DNA of 64,000 nucleotides from Primula veris. Taxonomy: Eukaryota; Streptophyta; Magnoliopsida; Ericales; Primulaceae. The stretch lies in NCBI GenBank assembly GCA_963682055.1, contig OY821740.1, forward strand, positions 35,236,795 to 35,300,794, in the 5' to 3' direction. Shown here piece by piece: positions 24,435 through 35,700 of the stretch. The notes beneath the pieces are model-generated. The model was not told the DNA's origin. It did no database searches and saw nothing but the letters and a program-made list of their open reading frames with translations. A program made the position numbers and the translations under genes. Positions within the stretch are counted from its first letter, which is position 1. Every line of letters starts with the position of its first letter.

Positions 24435-25258
24435 CGTACAGGCGGCCGCCTAGGCGCCACTGCCAGGCGCCACATGACCGCCCCATCTTTTGTCAGGTGT
24501 TTGAAAATTGCTGTTTAAATTGTTTGTGTTATTAGCCTATTTTTTTTTTTTTAATTGTATTTCTAGTAGCAAGAAACTTTCCCTGTATGTTTTTGTTTGT
24601 CTATGTGTATCTATGTATTTATAACTTATAAGCATAAAAACTTTCACCAGACTTTTTATTCTTTTTCTAGTTGCAAAAACTTTTACTGTTAAGTAATTTA
24701 ATATTTTATTTATGATGAGTAGGTTTGTTTGTACTTTGTGTGCAAAAACTTAGAATATAATAAAATAAATGGAACCTTTTGTTCTATTTTAAAAATAAAT
24801 TAGTGATTGTGGGGATCAATAATTGGTACCGTTTTATTTCTTAACAAAGTTTAAAATCATAAACATATAACAATCAACTGGTACTAAAATTTATTTGAAA
24901 AATCAGATCTAAGGTTAAATTTTAAACAATAATGATTCACCAAGTAAAATCATTTAGAGAGTAATTGACACATTTTAAATCTACTAAATAGGACAAAATC
25001 ATTATTATTTAACTTCAGTTTAGTATTCTGGCCTATTGTTGAACTGGTTGAATATTGTTATCATAAATTTTATTGTGTTGCTATAGTTTATCTTTAAACT
25101 AAACGATTTCAAAGTAGTTGATCTAACATGATAGTAATGTTTACAACATTTATGTCACATGATTATACAAGACAAACATGTAAAAACACTTGAAAGTCGT
25201 TTTCGTGCGTAGGCACAACTCTCCACCTAGATCCCGCCTAGGGTATTTTGAAAACTTG
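24435..25258. other. Segment bounded by GC-rich AGGCGCC / CCGCCTAGG words
   Basis: An AT-rich stretch is bounded at 24440-24485 by AGGCGGCCGCCTAGGCGCC and TGTTTGAAAAT, and at 25205-25255 by CACCTAGATCCCGCCTAGGG and ATTTTGAAAACTT. The boundary words resemble the ends of a non-autonomous repeat common in plants. No coding capacity. Treat the element call as tentative. Confidence 0.3.
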
Positions 25259-25259
25259 A

Positions 25260-26010
25260 ATTGGTATATATGTAAACCTTTCAACAGAGCAATTATTTGG
25301 TCCTACTCCTAGTATTGTATAGGAGTCCTTACTATTACCAAATATCTTCTCCAATTCAAAAATAAAAGAACAACCCAAACTTTGCACGCCAATTAAAATT
25401 ATCGTTGAAACGGTTCAACCAGATGTTTGTTCTATCGATGTCTTGATGAACGTTGCTGTGGAATGTGAGGATCTGATACAAGTCACGAAATATATTTTAG
25501 GTTTGGTCATCATGGATTTTTTAATCACCCCGTCCTAAAATTTGATCCGTGCTAAATTATTAGCTGTTTTGCTTTTAAAAAATAATATTATATTATTTAA
25601 ATATAAAGTTACATTAGTCTTCAATTTAGGGGTGAAAATTGTACAATATCATTGGTATATCCGTTGTATCATTACCGTACCGCATATGTATGATACATGA
25701 ATGGTCAAAACCATTACAGTCATCACTTGACATTAACATGCCAAAAAAAAAAAGGGCTTGCAGCTTTTTGGGTTAGTTTTAGTTGTAGCATTGAATCAAA
25801 TAAGGTTAATATTGAATACTCGATTCATACAGCTTAAAGTTTTTAGTTTGTTTAGGCAAACATAACCCAGAAAACTCGTTCTTAAGATGGTCAACGAAAT
25901 ACAATATTCCTTTTAAGAACTTAAAAATGCAGAGCTTAAAAGCTGTCAATTCCTCTATAGGAGTCTACCTTAATTAATTAGTACAATTAATAATTCATCG
26001 TTTTTTTGCA
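25260..26010. other. Upstream of the DC1 relic, possible earlier exon debris and MITE
   Basis: Near 25505 a short frame reads FGHHGFFNHPVLKF before a stop. It could be debris of a DC1 first exon (FxHxHP pattern), but it is too short to be sure. Positions 25755-25870 carry the GGGCTTGCAGCTTTTT-type MITE words. Confidence 0.25.
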
Positions 26011-26011
26011 G

Positions 26012-26353
26012 ATGACATGAATTTTGTTCTTTGTGATGGAATTTCGTCCAAGTGTTTGTGGTGCAAGAAGAAGAAGCTATGGGTCGGGAAATCGAGTGTA
26101 CGGGGTTGGTCATACGTATCAAAATGTGAAAAGTACCATTTTCATGTGTATTGTGTGAAGAAAATGGTGCATGACGCTTGGAGAAGTGGCAATGTTGATG
26201 ATAGTTCTAAGGCATTAATTGGAGAAGATTGAGGTGAAGCTTTTAGCTAAAACTAACAAGAAAAGGTTTAAGAAAAGTGGTGTCTTTTGGAAGACCATTA
26301 GGATTTTTCTTAAAATGATTCTAAGTGTTCTTTTGAGGGATCCTATACTTTAG
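26012..26353 (+). pseudogene. DC1 zinc-finger protein, terminal exon relic with frameshift
   Basis: After an acceptor TTTTTTTGCAG the sequence reads CLWCKKKKLWVGKSSVRGWS, then KYHFHVYCVKKMVHDAW, the last DC1-like Cys/His module. The first frame ends at TGA 26230-26232. The next part of the family C-terminus (LEKIEVKLLAKTNKK, then LKMILSVLLRDP) continues in another frame from about 26220 to the TAG at 26351-26353. The homologous exon of the minus-strand gene at 28101-28537 has this order in one frame, so a frameshift near 26210-26220 is clear. Upstream exons are not found. Confidence 0.75.
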
Positions 26354-28100
26354 TTATTGTCTTTGTACTAAGTGAATCATTCTCCAATTGAATCACTGAT
26401 CATCTTTGTAACCTTTTCTTCGTGATTGTTTCCATTTCCAAATCAGAATTTAGTGATTTAGTGTAATAATGATTTGTTCATGCTTCACAAATAGAAGAGC
26501 ATATGGTAAATGACTAATTACATCATGCTACACAATTATGTAACTACGGTAGTGACTTGCAGTTTTTAATATCAAGTCTTTTTTGTTTATTAAGTGTATT
26601 ATACACAGGACCGACCGTTATATTAGATTGCTTAAGATTTAAAATTTTGCTAACAGAAGAAATAAAGGTTCCAGTGGTGGACGTTCTTCTTCGTTCATTC
26701 ATCGGGCCGCCTGATTGTCAGAGGCATAAATTGCTTGTATTTTCTTATTTTGTTCAAATATGCATTTTATTGTGGCTATGGAGAATAGTAAAAATTAAGT
26801 TAACATGAGTGTGTTGATTTTTATTTAAATTAATTTTTTTGGCCTTATTTATTGTTTTACAGTGTCCAATGTTATGTTGGAAAAATGATAAAAAAACCTA
26901 ATGTAACAAAAAAATTGGTTTCTATTTAGGGAAAGTGTTCCAACAACCAAACAATAATAATTTTTAGACGGGATGAGTGCATCTCTTTGCATTTTCTATT
27001 CTCGAATTTCGTATCGTCTCCCTATAGTCAAACGATGTAGACCGGTTCTATCACTGCTAACATTAGTAACATAACATCAGTAACATAACATTCTTTTACT
27101 TTGAGGAAATAGAGTACGGTAACATATTAATAAGAATTAGTATATCACATACGCAACATGTTTCTTTCGATAAAACTTGACTCAACCGGGGTGAAAGGGT
27201 ATGTCTCCTCCCCATTTATTTGCTCCGATTATTACTTGACACATGAAAAAGAATAGGGGAAAAATTAAATAATTATTAATATTTTATTTTATTGCCAAAA
27301 AAAGGTTTAACAATTTAAAATATTTATCAAAATTATATTATCGACGCATGTGAATTTATAACACAAATACAGATAATGCCATTTTCTTATATATGTATCT
27401 ATAATTGAACATATATGTACGTACTTTCCTACCTCTAATATATATATTTTTTACTAAAAAATATCATCAAATTATAATTTTTCAGATTTGACTCCAACTT
27501 TCTTAATTCTTATAGTTTTTTTGGACGTCGTATTTGACGAACGAGATTTGTAACAAAGATAATTATGAAACTTTTTATAAAGAATTATTAATCCTGATCA
27601 TTTTGCTCATTTTGATTAAAACTAACTTTTTCTGATTGTTATATATTATATTTTTTTAATTGATTGATTATTTCGTAATATTGGTATATAATTTTATATA
27701 GGGACATTGTATTATTTTTATAAAAAAATATTAATTTGATCCGTTATGCATAAAAATTGTTTTGATATATTGATAATTTATTATTTTTATTATTATATTA
27801 CATGTGTCAATCAGTTACCGGAGTAATTAAATGGAGAGGAGCCACATCCTCTCCAGGTTTTGTCATGTTTCTTTATGGGTTATGATCTATTTAAAGAAAC
27901 AAGGAATGAAGGAAATATGGATTTACATCAACAAAGACAAACAATTTTGAATTATTACATCATAGCCAACAGGGAAATATTTTTCACACAAAAACTAAAA
28001 TAAAATAAAATAAAAGAGCCATGCATGCACCATGTGGTCGATGTCCAATAAGGAAAGCGTTACATTTAAAATATGTCGACATGGGGACAATTATTTTAAA
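26354..28100. other. Spacer between convergent DC1 loci
   Basis: AT-rich, with no gene supported. The short frame at 26557-26808 has no recognisable domain. It is the tail-to-tail interval between the plus-strand DC1 relic and the minus-strand DC1 gene, so it should hold the 3' ends of both. Confidence 0.5.
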
Positions 28101-30454
28101 TTACCCATTCACTAATACTCCAACCAAATGAACAAAACCAAAAGTAGGATCCCCCATAAGCGTACTCACGATCATTTTCACTATCATAGTGAAAAATTTC
28201 TTAGCATTCTTTAAGGTTGAACTCTCCCCGCGAGTGCTGCCATATACCTTTAATTTGTTTTCAGCAAAAATTTCGATTTCCTTAGGGATATCTTCAGCAC
28301 CAATATTGGCGGTTGCCCAAGCTTCACGAACCATTTTCCGCAAACAGTACACGTGGTAGCAGTGGGTTCTGTCATCGCATACGTAAGACCAACCCTTATT
28401 CGGCCTCTTTTGTTTCCGCTCATCGTATGGTTTCTTATGGTCGCATATAACGCACTTGGGGCCATTTTCAATAGTTGGAACTAGGGTGTACCTTCGCTCA
28501 TCTTTGATATCTTTAGGTTTTAGTTCTTTCTCGGTCCCTTAGGTTCGTGTGTAAAAGAATACGAAATTATCAATCCTGGTCAATGCTGGATGATAATTTT
28601 CAAACATATATAACACATACACAATATATATGCAGACTTGTAGTTATTCGGAAACTTAGGAAGTGTAATTTTTTTTAATCTATTAGGAAGTGTAACTCTT
28701 ACATGAATAAAACTAAATACTTTATGGATTAGTTCTGTTTAGTACTTATGTGTTATACATGGATTCATTGTTATGTTTGTAACTAATTGCACCTTTGTTT
28801 CATTAAATCACATGCATTATGTTTGTAACTAATTGCACCTTTGTTTCATTAAATCACATGCAGGTTCTTCGAGCTTAACATCACACATCATGAATTCTTG
28901 TGTGTATATCTAATCGCTATTTCTTGTTTTCTCGTTTGGTCGCGTGAGTTATAGTCCTGTGATTATGAGTGTAGACGGGATGGTGCCGGGATCAGAAAAT
29001 ACTCTTACAATTATAATTCTGAACTCCCGCATCGTTTTCCGAATTAATATACTATAAATTTGTCCAATCCTACCCTACAAAGGATGCAACTAAACAAGAC
29101 TTTATGTCTCTAACAACCTGGTTCATGGAACATACACAATTGTCATGGCTTGAAACACAAATTTGCATTGCCTTTTTGCATTTCATGGTTTTATGTAAGT
29201 GTACGAAAATGTATTTGATATCCGCTTGTTTTGAATGTATTATAAAGGCTAGACTTAAATGCGGAACATATAGTAGTTTCACCCAGTAACTTAATTGCTA
29301 TCAACTAATAACTAATAGCATAATTGCGAAGAAACAATGGAACAAAACTTGTTTCATGTATTGTAAAACAATTACCTGCAAAGAGTACTGGCTCCATGAA
29401 TATGCAGCAAGGGTGCAGATATAATTCATCTCTTTGGTAAAAATAGCCTTCAATTTCATTAGAGCACAAGTGACAAATACGATTTTGTTGACCTTTCTCC
29501 TCTTCTTTTTGATATTTGAAGGGTCGCTCTGGAAGCCATTTGACATAACCAGGATCTTCAGCGAACCTATACATTTAAATCAAAATAGATTAATTTGTTC
29601 TAGTATTTTTGCGTTGAATTGAACTCAACATCTTTGAAGGTTTATAAGTCGATGCGCACTTGCACGCCGTATGGAGCTCATGGCCACACTGATCACATCT
29701 CATTCTTTTACCGAATCCCACTTCTTTGCACCCGTTGCATTCAAAGATTTTGTTATAACTCCGAAGTTTGTAGTCGTGCTTGTGTCCCTTCTCAGTTTTC
29801 TTGAATGTTCTAAAATATGCAACAGCCTGGAATCAACATTTTTTACGGATATTTATGCTTTATAGACATACGCTATGTGTTCTTTCGAATTTACATCTTT
29901 TAATATTTTGCTTTAAAGGAGGCTAATTAACAAAGAAAGTACCACAACTGAATTTCATGCACCAATGTCATTACAATAATTCTAAAATCTAAAGAAGTCC
30001 TTGAACGGCCCGATTAGCATACTTAATTATGATCAAAGTGACCATCTTACAGAAAAAAAGTGCATGCCAGCTAATACTTGGCAGTGAAGCTCGAAATTAT
30101 AGTGTAGAACTGCTAACTACGAGGTGGTGTTGTACGGGGTTGCAATATTATTTAAAAATTCTCATAAATACAGTATATCATTTTTTTGTAAATTACAGAG
30201 TTGCAACACAACCCTTGCCTGGCCTTATAGAGCTGTGCCCCTGCTTACATTGTTTGCGACTTGGTTAAAAAAAGTTGGGAGATAATTAACCAGTAACTTA
30301 CAGACACTCGGTATGGAACTGCTTCTTGCAATTGGTGCATTTGTATCTTGTACTTTTACATTTTAGCTCACAGCCACCGCATTCGAACAAATCGTTAAGT
30401 TCTCCGCATGATTTGATGCTGTTTTCATGCTCACATCCTGATAGAATGATAGCT
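28101..30454 (-). CDS. DC1-domain (C1-like zinc-finger) protein, exons 2-5
   Basis: Exons on the minus strand are 30454-30302, 29809-29630, 29566-29376 and 28537-28101. GT-AG junctions and phases agree throughout (phase 2, 2, 1). The first module is CEHENSIKSC, then CGGCELKCKSTRYKCTNC, then HTEC. The second is HKHDYKL, then CNGCKEVGFGKRMRCDQCGH. The third is RICHLCSNEIEGYFYQRDEL and HPCC. The last is CVICDHKKPYDERKQKRPNK, GWSYVCDDRTHCYHVYC. These are tandem Cys/His-rich DC1 modules, a large plant family, often stress-linked, with presumed lipid or protein binding. The protein ends with a short hydrophobic tail. The first exon shown starts at a splice acceptor, so the start codon must lie upstream. 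A candidate first exon with matching phase is at 42778-42501, giving 412 aa in all. The donor after 29630 (GTTGAG) is weak. Confidence 0.82.
28771..28862. repeat. Perfect 46-base tandem duplication
   Basis: Positions 28771-28816 and 28817-28862 are identical, starting TTATGTTTGTAACTAATTGC and ending AATCACATGCA. They lie in the intron before the last exon of the DC1 gene. Perfect identity implies a recent duplication or recent homogenisation. Confidence 0.95.
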
Positions 30455-30653
30455 CTGAAAAACGACGACCGCAAAACAACTTAAGTACACATAATTAAAG
30501 ATACCCTATGAAAATGCACGGCCCCGAGAGACAAAAACATCACCACACACACAAAAATGACCATGAGGCTTGAAGCCGCAAATCACATGAAGCTCAAAAG
30601 TCCCAAATACACGAGGCCCCAAAGTCCCCATATAAATATTTATGTAAATATGT

Positions 30654-30779
30654 AAAATGGGAGAGAATAAAGAAGGATATTTTGTTGATGATGTTCACAC
30701 AAGTATAGCGCCAGACATCGGGCCCGCTAGGCCAGACCTTATACATTATACTAGATCATACTATATGTCTCTCCCATTT
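30654..30779. repeat. Short inverted-repeat element in the long DC1 intron
   Basis: AAATGGGAGAGA at 30655 pairs perfectly with TCTCTCCCATTT ending at 30779. The interior is unusually GC-rich for the region, with GCGCCAGACATCGGGCCCGC. It may be a small non-autonomous transposon or a leftover LTR fragment. No target duplication could be defined. Confidence 0.45.
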
Positions 30780-30994
30780 ATAACGTGTTGATCCGTATAC
30801 GAAATAACAATTAATAAATAATCTAAGAACTAAAAAGAATAAAGAACAAACAATTTAATCTTTTATTAATTCAAAATCGGTACTGAAATTACAGATAATA
30901 AACTGTCCGTTTTAACTAGTAATTAAAACAAACTGTTAGTCATATGATTATTAATTAATGATCTGACGGACTGAATTGTAATAAATAGAAGCTG

Positions 30995-31391
30995 TTTAGA
31001 CCAATACAGTTGACTTTTTGAATTACTAAAAGCTCTTTTTGGGACTTTTTGCTGTTTCAAATAGCCAGATTCTATTGTCCTAAGGCTAAGGAATTGATTA
31101 TAAATCTTATGTTTTTGATCACATTGATCGTAGTTATAAGGGGCGAGATAAGAATAGGGGTTATAAGGATAAAAACTGAGATTTTGTAATCAAATCCCTT
31201 TGGTTTTAGGCTTTACGATTTGGTTTCTTTGTTTTACGGCCTTTTACTCCCAAAAATGCTGCTATATAGGTCCTTGTAATTTTCTATGCAATTCGAATGT
31301 TTTGTCATTAGTATACTACTATGTGGGTTTGTCCCATGGTAAAATATTCAGTTTTGATATTAATAAAGTGTTTGTTTGGTTAAAAAAAAAA
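30995..31391 (+). mobile_element. Poly(A)-tailed retroposed segment inside the solo LTR
   Basis: The segment ends with AATAAA at 31362-31367 followed 14 bases later by a run of ten A. It is flanked by near-identical AAATAGAAGCTG (30983-30994) and AATAGAAACTG (31390-31400), which look like a target duplication of 11-12 bases. This is the layout left by LINE-mediated retroposition of a polyadenylated transcript. It encodes nothing I recognise, so the source transcript is unknown. It might also be a SINE-like element, but no internal polymerase III boxes were found. Confidence 0.5.
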
Positions 31392-31501
31392 TAGAAACTG
31401 CCGGACTGGAAAGTATAAACTTAACAGCCGAAATGTTCTGATTTGAAAAGAAAATTACATGACTGAAATGAAACTATACTAAATTATAGAAATTAAACAG
31501 T

Positions 31502-32701
31502 TGTTAGGACCATATTTCTGGTCTAAATATTATTTGTTGTGTATTGGTTTTCACTAATAATCCTATCTGTTTATCATGAACTAAGACAGTATTGTTAGGT
31601 TTCAAGCAATGTTCCAACCTCAGTTACAACTTGTGTTGTTAGGTTTCAACCAATGTTGCAACCTCAGTTACAACCTATGTTGACAGGTATTAAGTAATGT
31701 TGCAACCTCAGTTGCATCCACTAGTTCCAACCTGCTGGTAAGCAGAATTCTGTCTTGTTCTATAAATCTGCATAACTATTCTTTAATGCTAATTATTTGT
31801 TAAGAGCTATGCAAGATATATTCTCATATGATCCTAAAGGTTAAATATGCGTTTATTGAGAATATCAAAGTGGTAAGGAAAGATTTCCTAAAAGATATAA
31901 AGAGATTAGTTATGTTTCCTTTACATAGATAAATCTATATCTCTATTCTAATACAAATTTTTATCACTTGTTTCAATCTTTGTTACTTATCAATTCAGTA
32001 TGATATGTTTAAGATTGAATGAAATTAGGAGTTAATGTCTTACATGAATATTTAAAAGATATTATCTTTCCAAGATATGGTCTTTTTATATGTTTCCTTG
32101 TTATAGGAAAATACTAACTCCTACAATCAAGCTTGTTATTAAACAGGTATCAACCAATGATGATTGGAGTCAATCTACTCTGAAAAATCATGTAATGCTT
32201 GGAAAGATTGAAGCCAATCAAAAAGAGTCAAAGCAATCATAAAAGATCTTGAAGAAAGAAGATTGATTTGTTTTCATTATATAGTTGATAACTAAGCTTG
32301 TAAAAAATATGTTTTCAAAATTATAAAGAACCCATTCTTGAGAGAATACACGTGAGCTTTAAAAAGAAAACAATGGTGGGATGCCATTGATTTATAAGTG
32401 ATAGTTATAGAGTAGAAGCAATATAGAGATAGACAGAAAAACCTAGAGAGAGTCTAAGAGTTTTTCATTAAGACTTGAATCCTATATTGTAAGCTTCTTA
32501 TAATATCATAATCTGGGTAAGTGCCCCGGAGACGTAGCCTAGTTAGGTGAACTCCGTTGTTAAATGTGCGTGTGATTTAATTCAAGTACATTTAACTTTT
32601 TTACAGTTCTGTCCATTAATACACTGGGTTCCAACTGTGGTTGCAACCTCACTTAGAACCTAACTGCAAAACTGCAACTAGAACAGCGGATAGGAATTTC
32701 A
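31502..32701 (+). repeat. Left LTR of the Sirevirus, 1200 bp
   Basis: Begins TGTTAGGACC and ends GGAATTTCA. A TATA-like TATAAAT lies at 31761-31767. Three degenerate copies of TTGCAACCTCAGTTACAACC occur at 31612-31720. This copy retains about 366 bases near its 3' end (about 32305-32670) that are absent from the right LTR. Confidence 0.93.
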
Positions 32702-32703
32702 AT

Positions 32704-32715
32704 TGGTATCAGAGC
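32704..32715 (+). other. Primer binding site (initiator Met-tRNA)
   Basis: TGGTATCAGAGC starts two bases after the left LTR. It is the standard plant copia primer site complementary to the 3' end of initiator methionine tRNA. Confidence 0.92.
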
Positions 32716-32760
32716 TAAACACTAGATCTTACTTAGTGTGGATCCTGTGTTCTAGTAAAT

Positions 32761-35700
32761 ATGGACTTAATGAGGGAAGGAAACGCTTTCAACAAACCTC
32801 CATTACTTGAAGGAGGAGTAAAATATGGAGTATGGAAAATCAGAATGAGGTCCTTCATTAAACAGCAAAATGAACATGCATGGAAAACTGTGATGTATGG
32901 ATGGGAGGCTCCAACTTCCATTGATAGTGAAGGAGAACTGGTTTTTATACCTGAAGACAGATGGTCTGCTGATGAAGACAGAAAATCAAGTGCCAACTCA
33001 ACAGCCATAAACTTGATCTTTGCTGGTGTAACTCTCAGTGTATTCAGGTATATCTCTCATTGTGAAACTGCCAAAGAGGCATGAGATATTTTGCAAGTAA
33101 CTTTTGAAGGAACTGTTAAAGTAAAAGCTTTCAAACTTTCACAGTTAACTACTCAATTTGAAAACTTAAGAATGGAGGAAGATGAAACCATTGAACAATT
33201 TAATGGTAGAATCTGCCATATTGCTCATCAAGCTGGAACCTTAGGTGAAAAATACAGTGATGCTAAACTTGTTAAGAAAACTCTTAGGTCACTCCCAGAA
33301 AGGTTTGAAATTAAGGTTACAGCTATTGAAGAATCAACAGACTTAGATAATCTTAAACTTGAAGAACTTATAGGAAATCTAAGCACTCATGAGCTAAAAT
33401 TCTTCAAATATAAAAGACCAGAAAAGGGAATAGCATTTCAGGCTAAGAAATCTGAACCTAATGTCTGTGATAAAATGAGTGATGAAGAACAGCTAGCTTT
33501 CTTTGCTAAAAAGGTTTACAAAAAGTTTTATAAGAAAAAAGAGGATGATACTGGTTCTTCTAAAAACTTTCAGAAAAGGGATTATCAAGGTAAGTCAGAA
33601 TGTAAGTTTAACAACAATTCTACAGGAAAGTGGAATCCTAAAGAGAAGGATAATAAAGATTACAAGCCTAGAGAAATTCAATGCAGAGAATGTAGAGGTT
33701 TTGGTCACATTCAGTCTGAGTGTGCAAATACTTTAAAAAAGAATAAAAATGCTTATATAACCACTCACAGTGATAGTGATTCTGAGAGCAACAATGATGA
33801 AGAGGATGGTTCTAATTTTGTTAATTTTATGGGAATAATCACTGACAAAGAACCTACTTATGAAAGTAACTGTGAACATGTTTCAACCATAGTTACAACT
33901 GCTCTTGAAACCTATAGCAGTGATGAGGAAGAACCTTCTGATGAAAACATTACTCAGCAATATCTCGTCCTCTATGAAAAGTATAAATGTCTGAGTAAAC
34001 AATCTTTGATCATAAGCAAACTTAATGTTAATCTAAAGGATGATGTTAAAAGTCTTACTGAGAAGCTTAACTTACAACTGGCTGAACTTACTGAAACTAA
34101 AAAGAAAATAAAACTGATGAATGTGTCTGCTTCAGAGAAATTAGATGACATGCTGTCCTATTCTAGAGGCTCTAAAGATATTAGTGGTCTAGGTTACTAT
34201 GGTGGTAAAAGTACAGGAAAAACTACCTTTATTAAAGCTGTAGCTAAAGCTAAAACTCATGAGTTTGACAAGAAGGTTAGAAGCTCAGTTATAACGAAAG
34301 TTGCAACCATGAATAAACTGAATAGCTTTAGGGATAAAAATAACTTTAGGTTGAAGCTGTGTAATTTCTGTAAGAAACCTGGTCATTCTGAAATCCAGTG
34401 TTATTTAAAAAGAAACATAAAGTATATTTCTCATAAAACCTGGTTGGCTTCTGTCAATAAAAATTTGAACTGGGTCTGGAAAGTTAAAAAAAAAGCTACC
34501 TCAATTGCTAACAACAAAGCTGTCATTAACTCTTTGAATGCTGTTACTTCTAATGATTGGTATTTTGACAGTGGTTGCTCTAAGCACATGACAGGTACTG
34601 CAAGTCTCCTAAAAAATGTCACCATTCTTACAGGAAACATTGTTGTGTTTGGAGGTGGAGATACATGTAAAATTATTGGTAAAGGTACTTTAAACAAACC
34701 TGGAATGCCTGATATTGAGGATGTTTTTCTTGTAGATGGTCTAAAAGCTAATCTTATTAGTATCAGTCAACTATGTGATAACAAGATGATTGTTAAATTT
34801 GACAAAGAAATGTGTCTAATTACTAATCTTAATAATGATTTAATCATGACTGGAGTTAGATCAACCAACAGCTGCTATGTGTTTGAAAAAGCTGAAAAAG
34901 AATTGCCTCAAAGTAGGTGTAATCAAGCCATTACTAATAATGTGGATATTTGGCATAAAAGGCTTGGGCATGTGAATTACAAAACATTAGATAAGCTGGT
35001 TAAAGGAAAGTTGATAAGAGGTATTCCTAAACTTAGTGCTAAAACTCAAATTATCTGTGGTGACTGTGCAGTGGGCAAACAAACAAAGAGTATTCACAAA
35101 AGTATAAGTCAAATTTACACTAAGAGATTCCTTGAACTTCTTCATATTGACTTAATGAGTCCTATGCAAACTGCTAGTATAGGTGGAAAGAAGTACATTT
35201 TGGTTGTTGTAGATGATTTCTCTAGATACTATTGGGTAGTTTTCTTAAAAGATAAATCTGAAAGTTTTGATCTTTTTAAAACTCTGTGCTTAAAACTTCA
35301 ACTTGAAAAAGGTGCAACTAGTGGTAACATTGCTAGGGTAAGAAGTGATCATGGAACAGAATTTGAAAACAGTAAGTTTAGAGAATTTTGCAACTCCTTA
35401 GGTATAAGTCATGAGTTCTCTGCTCCTAAGACTCCACAGCAAAATGACATAGTTGAAAGAAAAAATAGAACCATTCAGGAAATGGCTGGAGTCATGCTTA
35501 ACTCAAAAAAACTTGCCAACAGATTTTGGGCTGAAGCTGTTAACACTGCCTGTCATATTGTTAATAGAGTTTACATTACTAAAGGCACTTCCATGACAGC
35601 TTATGAAATATGAAAAGGTAGAAAACCCAATGTAAAGTATTTTCAAGTCTTTGGATGTGTGTGTTACATTCTCAGAGATAGAGAGCATCTTGATAAATTT

